From positions 1 through 15,691 of the forward strand of contig PWGE01000307.1 in assembly GCA_003554345.1 (NCBI GenBank): a stretch of 15,691 bases of DNA, read 5' to 3'. The notes below the pieces were generated by a model, which saw nothing but the letters and a program-made list of their open reading frames with translations, did not search any database and was not told the DNA's origin. Below, one piece after another: positions 7,151 through 14,567 of this stretch (position 1 is the stretch's first letter; each line of letters opens with the position of its first letter). Made by a program: the position numbers and the translations under genes. The stretch comes from T1SED10-198M sp003554345 [NCBI: Candidatus Sumerlaeota bacterium] (GTDB lineage Bacteria; Sumerlaeota; T1SED10-198M).

Positions 7151-9128
7151 AAAAGGTTCTGACCTCGTTAAATCTGTTGGTTATATTGACGGGATCGAGA
7201 CTTTCTAAAAAGAGACGACCGTATTGTTTGGTTTGAATGCGTCTATCCAGGATACTTATGATGCCGATATCATTACGGTGGCGTATAAGTCTGCCGAAAC
7301 CCTGTTTAAACTGAATGATGGCATAGGGAAGCGAAAGTGCCTGAAAAGGACTCAAACCTCGTCGCTTCAACAACTCCGACCGGGCTTCATATATGGGGTC
7401 GTCAGGTGGCTTAAAGGGAAGTTTGGTAATGATAACTGATTGTAAATGTTCGCCCTGGATGTCAATACCCTGCCAGAAGGTGTCTGTTCCCAGAATGACG
7501 GTGCGAGGATTTTGACGTAATTGCTGGATGAGATACTGGTTGGTTTGCCCCGATTGATATAAAATGTTGAGATTGTTGAATGTTTTCTTTAAAGTCCGGT
7601 AGGTTTTTTTAAGAAAACGGTAATTTGTAAAAAGAATGAGAGTGCGCCCACCGATTATTTCCAGCAGACGGTGTATTTCTTGCTGGGCATCACGCTCATA
7701 AGCGGTAAAGGTTTCCCGGGAAGGGGGGTGTATCGCCGGTATATAAATAAGGGCCTGTTCTTTATAGTTGAAGGGAGAATGAACCAGTAACTCATCGGTT
7801 TCCTGTAATCCCACTTCGCGTTTATAAAATTCGAAGTTACCGGCGGTAGAAAGAGTGGCAGAGGGGAGAACAACACTCTTTTTGCGCTGAAAGACCTCTT
7901 TACCCAGGATGTTTTCAATACATAAAGGTGTCATATGAGCGGTAAAGTGATAACCAATATTTTTGGGTTGTACTTCCTGCCAGTAAATGTATTCTGGATT
8001 GTCATGACTGATGTAGTCCTGGCAGGTATGTTTGAGGGTTTGAAAACGGAGAAGGTGACTTTCATATTCCTGCAAAAACTGTTCTTCTGCCTCTTTGGTC
8101 TCAGGTGTATAATAACGTGGAAGTTCCTGTATCCGTTGTACGAAGTGATCCAGTAAATCCGTGAGAGGATCAAGAAGAAAATGGCGTGATGTAAGGCGAA
8201 TACGAGTTGCTTCCAGGGGTTCTGGAAAAAGTTCCATAAGACTGTCACAAAAATGTTCCCATTGTTCCAGGAGCTCTTGTTCTTCTTCTGCAAATTCCCG
8301 TCGGATATCCTGAGAAAATTTATATCGTGAGAGGAATCCCCTGTTTTTGCCAGGTTCGTAAAATTTTTTGAGAAACCAGGGGAGGGTATTCTGGCTGAAA
8401 TGATAACCGAGAGTGTTTTGAGCTACCGCTGGTATATTATGAGCTTCGTCAAAAATGATGACGTGTGAGGTGGGGAGATACTGGCAATCCAGGCTGATGT
8501 CGGTAAAAGTAAGGGCATGATTGGCGACAAGAATATCTGCTGAAGACCACTTTTTGCGGGCATTGAAATAAAAGCAATCTTCGTAGAAGGGGCATTTCTT
8601 ACCCCCACACATATCAATTTCCCGGTTAACCTCTTCCCATAAAGAGGAAGTGACTACAATTTCCTGTCTTTGACCGGTAGTAGTATCTTCAGCCCATTCC
8701 AGCAGGGATGCAATAGATTGGCGGTGCTCTTCGAAAAGAGAAGGAGGAGCAAATTTTAAGTGGTCCATTTTTTTTCGGCACAGGTAATTGCCTGAACCGA
8801 TAGCCAGCGCATATTTGAAGGAATAACCTAACTTCTGGAGAAGGGGAAGCTCTTTTTTCATTAACTGGTTCTGGAGAGACTTGGTGTTTGTGGAGACAAT
8901 GGCTCGCTGTCTGGTAATATTGCACCACTTTAATAGAGGAACGAGATAAGCTAAACTTTTTCCCCCCCCTGTACCGGCTTCACAAATGATATGGCGCTCA
9001 TGCAGAAGCGACTCATAAATATGTTCTGCCATCTCTACTTGCTGGGGACGATATTCATACCGGGAGAGAGTTTGAGCCAGTGTGCCGTTTTCTCCGAAAA
9101 AGTCTGTGAGGGATTGTGATTTATTCAT
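7128..9128 (-). CDS. dinG: DinG-family Fe-S superfamily 2 DNA helicase
   Basis: The 666-residue protein matches DinG/XPD-type 5'-3' helicases, which unwind damaged or structured DNA and R-loops. The Walker A motif AGTGGGKS is at 51-58 and the DEAH box at 227-230. Between them lie four cysteines (C117, C174, C179, C185) spaced like the [4Fe-4S] ligands of this family. The C-terminal RecA-like domain has LPSATLS (421-427), TDTFWQGIDI (548-557) and motif VI QGFGRLIRHRND (609-620). The N-terminal exonuclease domain found in some Gram-positive DinG proteins is absent. The start overlaps the kinase gene by 8 bases and lacks a clear ribosome binding site. The Walker A codons contain a run of eight G (8962-8969 on the complementary strand) followed by five A. 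YoaA-type paralogues cannot be excluded. Confidence 0.9.
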   Translation of the reverse strand: MNKSQSLTDFFGENGTLAQTLSRYEYRPQQVEMAEHIYESLLHERHIICEAGTGGGKSLAYLVPLLKWCNITRQRAIVSTNTKSLQNQLMKKELPLLQKLGYSFKYALAIGSGNYLCRKKMDHLKFAPPSLFEEHRQSIASLLEWAEDTTTGQRQEIVVTSSLWEEVNREIDMCGGKKCPFYEDCFYFNARKKWSSADILVANHALTFTDISLDCQYLPTSHVIIFDEAHNIPAVAQNTLGYHFSQNTLPWFLKKFYEPGKNRGFLSRYKFSQDIRREFAEEEQELLEQWEHFCDSLMELFPEPLEATRIRLTSRHFLLDPLTDLLDHFVQRIQELPRYYTPETKEAEEQFLQEYESHLLRFQTLKHTCQDYISHDNPEYIYWQEVQPKNIGYHFTAHMTPLCIENILGKEVFQRKKSVVLPSATLSTAGNFEFYKREVGLQETDELLVHSPFNYKEQALIYIPAIHPPSRETFTAYERDAQQEIHRLLEIIGGRTLILFTNYRFLKKTYRTLKKTFNNLNILYQSGQTNQYLIQQLRQNPRTVILGTDTFWQGIDIQGEHLQSVIITKLPFKPPDDPIYEARSELLKRRGLSPFQALSLPYAIIQFKQGFGRLIRHRNDIGIISILDRRIQTKQYGRLFLESLDPVNITNRFNEVRTFYEKQQCS

Positions 9129-10359
9129 ATGGAATAGTAAGTTCGATTTCTGTCCCTTCTCCTGGTTGTGAATGGATTCTGACTTTGCCTCTTAAATGCT
9201 CAACCAGGTGAAATACAATGGGTATCCCTAATCCGGCACCGCTCTCTTTGTTGGTGAAAAATGGTTCTCCAAGATGGTCGAGGGTTTCCTGGTCCATACC
9301 CGGCCCATTATCGATAAACCTTATTTTGACATATTTCGTTAAAAACTCTATTTTGATGGTTATTCTTGCTTTCTCATAATCAGGTGGAAAAACTTCTAAA
9401 GCATTCAATAGAATATTCTGAAATATCTGGTGAAGTATTTGGGCATCTGATCGGATAAGACGTGGTTTTCCGGCAGTCTGGATGTCCATTTTTACATGGG
9501 GATTTTTTACCGTCCACGGGATGTTATTGAATACTTCTTCTATACATTTGGCAAGGTTGACATTGGTGTGGACCAGTTGCTTGGTGCGGGTGTATTCCAG
9601 GAAACGATTAAGCAGATTAGAAAGAACCTGAAATTGTTTTTTGATGAGTTCGAGATTGCCCTGCAATTCCTGTATATTCACTTTTTCTGAATCCTGCAGG
9701 ACTTCTTCCATAAGCTGGATGTTGAGGTTCATAGCGTTTAAGGGATTTTTAAGTTCATGAGACAGACCGGCAATAAGGTACTTGGTATCGGTGCCGGAAG
9801 AACGAGAAAGCTGAGTTTTACGAATCAGTAATATAAAGAAAAGTATGGCCAGGACAAAAAGGGGGAGAAGGGGGGACAAAAAAGGAACCAGTGAAGTATC
9901 CGGAGTTTTCTTTAAAAAAAGGATGATATCTCCTTCCTCTAAAGGAAGCTTGAGGGACTGATACAATTCGTGGTCGTGGTGAAGAATAGGCAGAATGTCT
10001 TCTTCTGCCACTTCTTCCTGGTAAAAAACGGCTATTTCATTCTCTTCTCTCCATCCCAGTAAGCGGATATAGTGGTGTTCTTCTAAAGCCGGTTGAATCT
10101 TTTCCGGATAGATTGTGTTAAGGCGCTCTTTTGTTGTTTCTTCTTCAAGAGGCTCCTCTGTGATAAGATGAGCTATGGATAAAAGTATGGAAAGAGCCTT
10201 TTCTGAATAATATTTTTCTTCATATTCGTTGAGTTGTGAATGTGTCTGTATTTGGTATTGTATACCGAGAAGTATCCCGGCGAGAAGGATAAGTCCGATA
10301 AGGAAAATGCCCAGACTGCGCAAAAGACATGTTTTATTCTTGTTTTTATGTTTTTTCAT
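9121..10359 (-). CDS. Orphan membrane sensor histidine kinase
   Basis: The 412-residue protein has a first membrane segment at ~14-36, an extracytoplasmic sensor region of about 120 residues rich in Glu (~37-157), a second membrane segment at ~158-179, and a cytoplasmic kinase. No HAMP linker separates the membrane from the dimerisation domain. The H-box is LIAGLSHELKNPLNAMN with His201 as the expected phosphorylation site. The ATPase shows an N-box (N315, N319), DNGPGM (350-355), PFFTNK (366-371) and GAGLGIP (374-380), so it should be active and NtrB-like in style. No response regulator gene lies in the window. It heads a minus-strand run with dinG, ribD and the glycosyltransferase. The start has no obvious ribosome binding site. 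Confidence 0.9.
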   Translation of the reverse strand: MKKHKNKNKTCLLRSLGIFLIGLILLAGILLGIQYQIQTHSQLNEYEEKYYSEKALSILLSIAHLITEEPLEEETTKERLNTIYPEKIQPALEEHHYIRLLGWREENEIAVFYQEEVAEEDILPILHHDHELYQSLKLPLEEGDIILFLKKTPDTSLVPFLSPLLPLFVLAILFFILLIRKTQLSRSSGTDTKYLIAGLSHELKNPLNAMNLNIQLMEEVLQDSEKVNIQELQGNLELIKKQFQVLSNLLNRFLEYTRTKQLVHTNVNLAKCIEEVFNNIPWTVKNPHVKMDIQTAGKPRLIRSDAQILHQIFQNILLNALEVFPPDYEKARITIKIEFLTKYVKIRFIDNGPGMDQETLDHLGEPFFTNKESGAGLGIPIVFHLVEHLRGKVRIHSQPGEGTEIELTIPYE

Positions 10360-10372
10360 CGTTAGATAGTGG

Positions 10373-10400
10373 TTGAAAATAACAGACAGAATATTATATA
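10373..10400 (+). promoter_or_regulatory. Probable promoter of the 345-aa gene
   Basis: TTGAAA (10373-10378) and TATATA (10395-10400) are 16 bases apart. The -10 box overlaps the -10 box of the divergent kinase promoter by four bases. A start near 10407 would leave a leader of about 14 bases that begins at the ribosome binding site. The -10 match is weaker than that of the opposing promoter. Confidence 0.45.
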
Positions 10401-10421
10401 CAATATGAGGAGGTTTTGCAA
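10393..10421 (-). promoter_or_regulatory. Sigma-70-type promoter of the kinase-dinG-ribD-GT run
   Basis: On the minus strand, TTGCAA (10421-10416) and TATAAT (10398-10393) are separated by 17 bases, the same elements as at 4707-4735. Transcription should start near 10386, giving a leader of about 27 bases. The -35 box overlaps the A of the ATG of the divergent 345-aa gene, and the spacer covers that gene's ribosome binding site. Confidence 0.65.
10407..10414 (+). promoter_or_regulatory. Strong ribosome binding site GAGGAGGT
   Basis: This near-perfect anti-16S complement sits six bases before the ATG at 10421. It fixes the start of the 345-aa protein and suggests strong expression compared with the weak or missing sites in the opposite operon. 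Confidence 0.8.
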
Positions 10422-11458
10422 TGTTAACAACCCTTGAACAACAGGTAGAAGCGATAATGAAATATATTAATCAATTTCTGAACAGTCGCTTTGAACAGGC
10501 TGCCCGTATCAATCCCCTCATGGGTGATATTCGACCGGACCTGGAATGGCAGCAGAAAATGCAATTGGAACTTATCCTGCGCTCTTATAAATCGCTGGGG
10601 ATAGAAAAATATCGCGTGGCTTCTATGTTAGTAGGAGATAATGAAATGTTGAAAAGACGCCTGTTATCTCCCACAGACCAGCTATCAATTTTTCATGAAA
10701 TTTATGATATGGAAGATGAAGCCTCCTCTGCCAGTACAGTGGCTATTCATAATATGAAAACTCTGTATCATGCTTTTGATCCTACCCTCGAAAACATAAC
10801 CCTGCTGGTTCAATGCTGGATCCTCTGGGATTTGATGGATGCCGCTGAGTTCGCCCGTATGTATGATGACATAAAAGATATCAATCAGTTACTCAAGACT
10901 GAAAAAACTCCGGAACCCATGGAGAAAGCTTATCGCTCCTACAAGAAAATTGAAAATCCTTCCATCAAGGTGGAATGGAAAGATATCATGGTATATAAAT
11001 GGCATTCAATCAAGTTGTTATTCAATAAACGCAGTTTTGATTTATCTGAAGAGCCGGCTTATAAAATGGTCATTCACCGGGAAAAGTCCCGTAGTTCTTC
11101 ACTTGATTGCCTGGTGGTGAAATATTACCAGGTGCTGGCACGCATACACAAGCTTAAAAAGTCTCAGGAAATACCTGAAGAAGAGAAGGATGACCTGGCA
11201 ATGGAAATGGGCGTGAACCCGGAAGATGTGACCCTTGAAACAGCGCTGTCTTCCGCAGAAAAAGAACTTGCCCAGCTTCGTCAGGATGTGGAATCGGTTG
11301 CCAGGGGAAGAGGAGCTCTGGGCAAACCCTATAATCTCAAAAAACATTTACTGGAAAAAGTGAAGGAACCTATTAGTGCCTTGAGGAAACACGAGCGGAT
11401 GCAGCCAATCATCAAGAAAGAAAAAGAGGAGGAGGAAAAAGAGGCAGAAGGTGAATGA
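10421..11458 (+). CDS. Conserved-looking protein of unknown function, 345 aa
   Basis: I do not recognise this protein. It has no signal peptide or membrane segment and should be cytoplasmic. It looks mainly alpha-helical: residues ~1-60 are amphipathic, ~100-160 contain a Trp/Met-rich helix (LLVQCWILWDLMDAAEFARMY, roughly 128-148), and ~240-295 are likely coiled coil (for example SAEKELAQLRQDVESVA). The C-terminus ends in a highly charged Lys/Glu tail (331-345). There are no nucleotide-binding or metal-binding signatures. The strong ribosome binding site and an ATGA overlap with the following phosphatase gene show it is a real gene in a two-gene unit. It is divergent from the histidine kinase. 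A scaffolding or adaptor role is possible, but no function is supported. Confidence 0.85.
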   Translation: MLTTLEQQVEAIMKYINQFLNSRFEQAARINPLMGDIRPDLEWQQKMQLELILRSYKSLGIEKYRVASMLVGDNEMLKRRLLSPTDQLSIFHEIYDMEDEASSASTVAIHNMKTLYHAFDPTLENITLLVQCWILWDLMDAAEFARMYDDIKDINQLLKTEKTPEPMEKAYRSYKKIENPSIKVEWKDIMVYKWHSIKLLFNKRSFDLSEEPAYKMVIHREKSRSSSLDCLVVKYYQVLARIHKLKKSQEIPEEEKDDLAMEMGVNPEDVTLETALSSAEKELAQLRQDVESVARGRGALGKPYNLKKHLLEKVKEPISALRKHERMQPIIKKEKEEEEKEAEGE

Positions 11459-12246
11459 TGAATTTTGAAAAGGGAGTTCTTTTTGAACTTGTTCGGAAAG
11501 CGGGGGACAATCTGCTTCAGGAGTTTCACCGGGAAAAGAAGATTATTACCCGTGAAAAACATGACATAAAACTGGAATTAGACCGGCAAACTGAAATATA
11601 CCTGAAAGAACAATTATCTCGCTATTTCCCGGATATCGGTTTTATAGCAGAAGAACTCGATACCAGCAGAGAAGAACTGGAAGGTCATTCATACTGGATT
11701 ATTGATCCTATTGACGGCACTTCCAATTATGCTGCTTCCATTCCCCATTTTTGCATATCGATTGCTTTTAGGAAAGATGGAGAAACAAGGATGGGGGTCA
11801 TCTATGATCCGGTTCGGGAAGAGATGTTCTGGGCAGAAAAAGGAAAGGGGGCTTTCTGTAATAACAGAAGGCTAAATCTGGCAAAGAGCGATTATCAGGA
11901 GACCTTTTGCGTCATGGGCCTGTTTAAAACAAGGGATACCATTGAAAAAGGTCTGAACCTTCTCCAGGAGGTGGCCCATGATTTTAATAAGGTACGCATT
12001 ACCGGTTCCGCAGCTCTTGATTTAGCCTGGGTGGCATCAGGACGTTTTCAGGTGTTTTTTGAATACGGTATCCGGCTCTGGGATATTGCAGCGGGGACAC
12101 TTCTGGTGCAGGAAGCCGGAGGCAAGGTCCTGGCTGAGCCTTACAGGGATATTCATTCTTATTTCGTGCTGGCTGGCATACCAGCCTATTGTGAAATCAT
12201 CCAGGAAAAAAGGGCAAGTCTGTCTTCAGAGAATATCTCTTTTTAG
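11455..12246 (+). CDS. Inositol monophosphatase-family phosphatase
   Basis: The 263-residue product has the metal sites of the family that hydrolyses inositol-1-phosphate, fructose-1,6-bisphosphate or 3'-phosphoadenosine 5'-phosphate. AEE lies at 65-67, DPIDGT at 84-89 (Asp84 and Asp87 as Mg ligands), and the C-terminal GSAALDLAWVASGRFQVFFE...LWDIAAG block at ~184-214 includes Asp210. Its length is normal for SuhB/CysQ-type enzymes, and the exact substrate cannot be assigned. The ATG at 11455 overlaps the stop of the preceding gene, and an equally possible ATG lies at 11458; AAGGTG just upstream serves both. Tight coupling to the 345-aa gene suggests a shared process. The tRNA-Val gene begins 53 bases downstream. 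Confidence 0.9.
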   Translation: MMNFEKGVLFELVRKAGDNLLQEFHREKKIITREKHDIKLELDRQTEIYLKEQLSRYFPDIGFIAEELDTSREELEGHSYWIIDPIDGTSNYAASIPHFCISIAFRKDGETRMGVIYDPVREEMFWAEKGKGAFCNNRRLNLAKSDYQETFCVMGLFKTRDTIEKGLNLLQEVAHDFNKVRITGSAALDLAWVASGRFQVFFEYGIRLWDIAAGTLLVQEAGGKVLAEPYRDIHSYFVLAGIPAYCEIIQEKRASLSSENISF

Positions 12247-12257
12247 CTGCTAAAAAG
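12239..12257 (+). terminator. Inverted repeat at the phosphatase stop codon; weak terminator candidate
   Basis: CTTTTTAGC (12239-12247) and GCTAAAAAG (12249-12257) are perfect reverse complements around one base. The practical hairpin is a 7-bp A+T-rich stem with a 5-base loop. It includes the TAG stop codon and is followed by the U-rich but broken string GGTTGTATTTTAA. Stem stability looks low, so termination is only possible, and the tRNA promoter elements lie immediately downstream. Confidence 0.3.
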
Positions 12258-12259
12258 GG

Positions 12260-12287
12260 TTGTATTTTAAAAAGGAATGGATAAAAT
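12260..12287 (+). promoter_or_regulatory. Probable tRNA-Val promoter
   Basis: TTGTAT (12260-12265) and TAAAAT (12282-12287) are 16 bases apart. The expected start is about six bases before the first tRNA base. The -10 box is good and the -35 box is weak. Confidence 0.45.
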
Positions 12288-12299
12288 TCAAATAGAATA

Positions 12300-12375
12300 G
12301 GGCGGTTAGCTCAGCTGGAAGAGCATCGGCGTCACATGCCGGGGGTCACAGGTTCGAGCCCTGTACCGCCCACCA
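12300..12375 (+). tRNA. tRNA-Val (anticodon CAC)
   Basis: The 76-base gene folds into a full cloverleaf. The acceptor stem GGGCGGT/ACCGCCC has seven Watson-Crick pairs, the D-stem is GCTC/GAGC, and the anticodon stem TCGGC/GCCGG has one U-G pair. The T-stem is ACAGG/CCTGT with loop TTCGAGC. The anticodon loop GTCACAT gives CAC, which reads GUG (Val). The 3' CCA is encoded. The 5' half with TAGCTCAGCTGG is typical of bacterial tRNA-Val. Confidence 0.95.
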
Positions 12376-12474
12376 TCCCAGCTTTGAAAAGCTGAATATG
12401 ATAAATATGATGTATTATTCGATGGCTTTGTTGAAATCTTTTTCGCTGAAAAAACTGATGAGGAGTTAAATACC

Positions 12475-13062
12475 ATGAAAAAAAAGAGTCTGGGGATTTC
12501 GATTGTTTTTTGTTTGTGTCTTTATTTTTTGAGTTGTACAGGGACTTCACCCCGTATATACCATAGTGACGTGGGTAAAAGCGAGCATTTTCCTGCCAGA
12601 GTTTTTCCTGTTCCTCATACCATGGATTTTGAGATTGAGGACCGTATTGAAGCGGAAGCCTCGCGTAAATCAGTCCTGGGTATCCGTGTTGCCGGTGAAA
12701 AACTCGATGCTCCCCGGGTTACTGCGATGGGAAAAGGAATGACTTATTACCTGGAAAGAAAAGCAGCCTGGAAGGCAATAGACGGGGGAGATTACGATGG
12801 TATTTATGTGACCCGCACATATGTCGACAGGGGTGGGTTCCTTCCGCCTCTCTACAGGAGAGAGAAAGCCGTGGTTCATGGCTATGGTATGCGCATTCTT
12901 TCTTTTGATAAGGTTGAAGATGCAGAACGACAGAATGCGTTGATCAGTAAAGAATTTCCCGGGGAAAAAGTCCCCCAAAAAGGGGCTTTAGGTAGAATGT
13001 TCGCGCCATTTCGCTACCTGTTGACACCTTTCTTTCCCTTTTTACTCTTGATGCCTGACTAA
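12475..13062 (+). CDS. Small probable lipoprotein of unknown function
   Basis: The 195-residue product begins with MKKKS and a hydrophobic stretch (6-19) ending in FLSC, where Cys21 is a plausible lipidation site. The lipobox is relaxed, with Phe at -3 and Leu at -2. The mature part has no motif I recognise. Residues ~40-160 are mixed and basic/aromatic, including a GKGMTYYLERKAAWKAIDGGDYDGIYVTR-like region (~88-116). The last ~20 residues are again strongly hydrophobic and proline-rich, which is unusual for a lipoprotein. GAGGAG lies nine bases before the ATG. The gene follows the tRNA and converges on the cardiolipin synthase gene with a 14-base gap. An envelope role is inferred only from the signal. 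Confidence 0.75.
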   Translation: MKKKSLGISIVFCLCLYFLSCTGTSPRIYHSDVGKSEHFPARVFPVPHTMDFEIEDRIEAEASRKSVLGIRVAGEKLDAPRVTAMGKGMTYYLERKAAWKAIDGGDYDGIYVTRTYVDRGGFLPPLYRREKAVVHGYGMRILSFDKVEDAERQNALISKEFPGEKVPQKGALGRMFAPFRYLLTPFFPFLLLMPD

Positions 13063-13076
13063 ATATTTCTTTCTTC

Positions 13077-14528
13077 TTACATAATGGGAGCGAAAAGTCT
13101 GAAGAGATTGGTTAACAGGACATGTGGAAATTGCAGTTCCTGCAGGTTCTCTAATTGAACCGTCTCGCTTTGCGCCAGATCGGCATTGAAGATGGACTTG
13201 AGGTCACAGTTAAACTTTCTGCTGACGGTAAGCAAATCCAGCTCAAAACTTAATTTGAAACTGCGGTTATCAAGATTGGTAGAGCCTATCAGGCATATAT
13301 TGTCATCTATGATGCATGTTTTTGAGTGCAGGAAACAGGGAAGGTAACGATATATTTTTACCCCTGCTTCGATAAGCTCGGAAAAAAAGGAGTGGCTGGC
13401 ATAATAAATGGGCAGATACTGGGGTACACGGGGGACCATAATACGAACATCTATACCCCGCATAGCTGCCAGTTGAAAAGCATGAATCAGAGAACTGTCA
13501 GGGATAAAATAGGGTGTCTGTATCCATAGCGACTTCTGGGCAGTCTGGACAAGCTGTAGAAAAGTGAGATGCTTGATTTCAACAAAATCGTTGGGACCAC
13601 TGGGAATGGCCTGGATAGAGACATCGCCCTGTTTGGGTAAGAAAGGTGTTTTGCGGCGCGGAGGGGTGATTTTTTTATTTGAAGCAAAAAACCAGTCTTC
13701 CAGGAATGTTTTTTCCAGCGAAGCAACAATTTCTCCTTCCATGAAAAAATGATTGTCCCGCCATCCTTTCAGTCTTTTGTTCTCTCCCAGGTATTCCCGT
13801 CCGATATTAAGACCTCCGGTAAAAGCCTGAGTACCATCAATAAGAATAAGTTTTCTGTGGTTCCGAAAGTTGATCTGGAACTTATGAGAAAGTGAATAAA
13901 GAGGCGAAAATCGCTCCACCTGAATCCCTGCCTGCTGCATGGGTTTTAAGAATTTAGTGGATAGAAAAAGATTGGCAAGATGATCATATAAAAAATAGAC
14001 CCTCACCCCCTGGCGTGCTTTGCTTATGAGCAGGTCACGGAATTTCTTTCCTATCCTGTCCGGTGTGAAAATAAAAAATTGAAAGAAAATGTACTTTTTT
14101 GCCTGGAGAATCTTTTCCTCCATTAACCTGTATGTCTCTTTTCCGTTAACCAGGGGCTCAATGTTATTGTGATGGGTCATTTGGTAACCGGTAAGATTAT
14201 CGAGAAGTTGCGAGGAGTTTATGAGTTCTTCCCTCTGCAGAAGGTCTTCCAGTTCTTCCTCTTTGTTTTTGTAAGGGGTTTCCCGGCGCAAAAGAGGTTG
14301 TGCTATTTCGCGTACGACGTCCTGTCTCCCCCGGTATTTGCGGATTCTCCTCTTCTTGCGTTCAAAAGGGAAGTACCCGAAAAAGAAAAAGAAAAAGGTT
14401 CCCAGTAAAGGAAAAAGAAGGACAAATAATATCCAGGCCGTACTGCTGACAGGTTCCCGCCGTTGAAAAAGAACCAGGATGCAGGTCAGCAATTGAAGAG
14501 AAACGACTAAAATTCCCCAGATTAACAT
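13077..14528 (-). CDS. cls: Cardiolipin synthase (phospholipase D family)
   Basis: The 483-residue protein joins two phosphatidylglycerol molecules into cardiolipin and glycerol at the inner membrane. Two N-terminal membrane segments (~2-20 and ~30-53) are followed by two PLD catalytic domains. HKD motif 1 is at His224/Lys226/Asp231 (NHRKLILID...GGLNIG) and HKD motif 2 at His401/Lys403/Asp408 (LHSKTCIIDD...GSTNLDNRS). Both are complete, and the length is standard for bacterial Cls. A GAGG ribosome binding site lies about ten bases before the ATG. The gene lies 39 bases after the argininosuccinate lyase stop on the same strand and probably shares its transcript. A six-Phe run in the second membrane segment is encoded by an in-frame hexanucleotide repeat. 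Confidence 0.92.
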   Translation of the reverse strand: MLIWGILVVSLQLLTCILVLFQRREPVSSTAWILFVLLFPLLGTFFFFFFGYFPFERKKRRIRKYRGRQDVVREIAQPLLRRETPYKNKEEELEDLLQREELINSSQLLDNLTGYQMTHHNNIEPLVNGKETYRLMEEKILQAKKYIFFQFFIFTPDRIGKKFRDLLISKARQGVRVYFLYDHLANLFLSTKFLKPMQQAGIQVERFSPLYSLSHKFQINFRNHRKLILIDGTQAFTGGLNIGREYLGENKRLKGWRDNHFFMEGEIVASLEKTFLEDWFFASNKKITPPRRKTPFLPKQGDVSIQAIPSGPNDFVEIKHLTFLQLVQTAQKSLWIQTPYFIPDSSLIHAFQLAAMRGIDVRIMVPRVPQYLPIYYASHSFFSELIEAGVKIYRYLPCFLHSKTCIIDDNICLIGSTNLDNRSFKLSFELDLLTVSRKFNCDLKSIFNADLAQSETVQLENLQELQFPHVLLTNLFRLFAPIM

Positions 14529-14567
14529 TTTGTATTTTCCTCTTTATGGAAATTAATATGAAGAATA

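Noticed and set aside
7128-7300. Possible FMN riboswitch upstream of ribD
   Set aside because: The ribD start lies inside the dinG coding region, and no conserved riboswitch segments are seen.
12379-12394. Hairpin CAGCTT/AAGCTG after the tRNA as a terminator
   Set aside because: The stem is short and is followed by AATATGATAAATATG rather than a T-run; it may just be tRNA trailer sequence.
12332-12550. Minus-strand open frame ending in GTGLEPVTPGM
   Set aside because: This string is the well-known artefact of translating a tRNA gene on the opposite strand; the frame starts inside the lipoprotein gene and ends in the tRNA.
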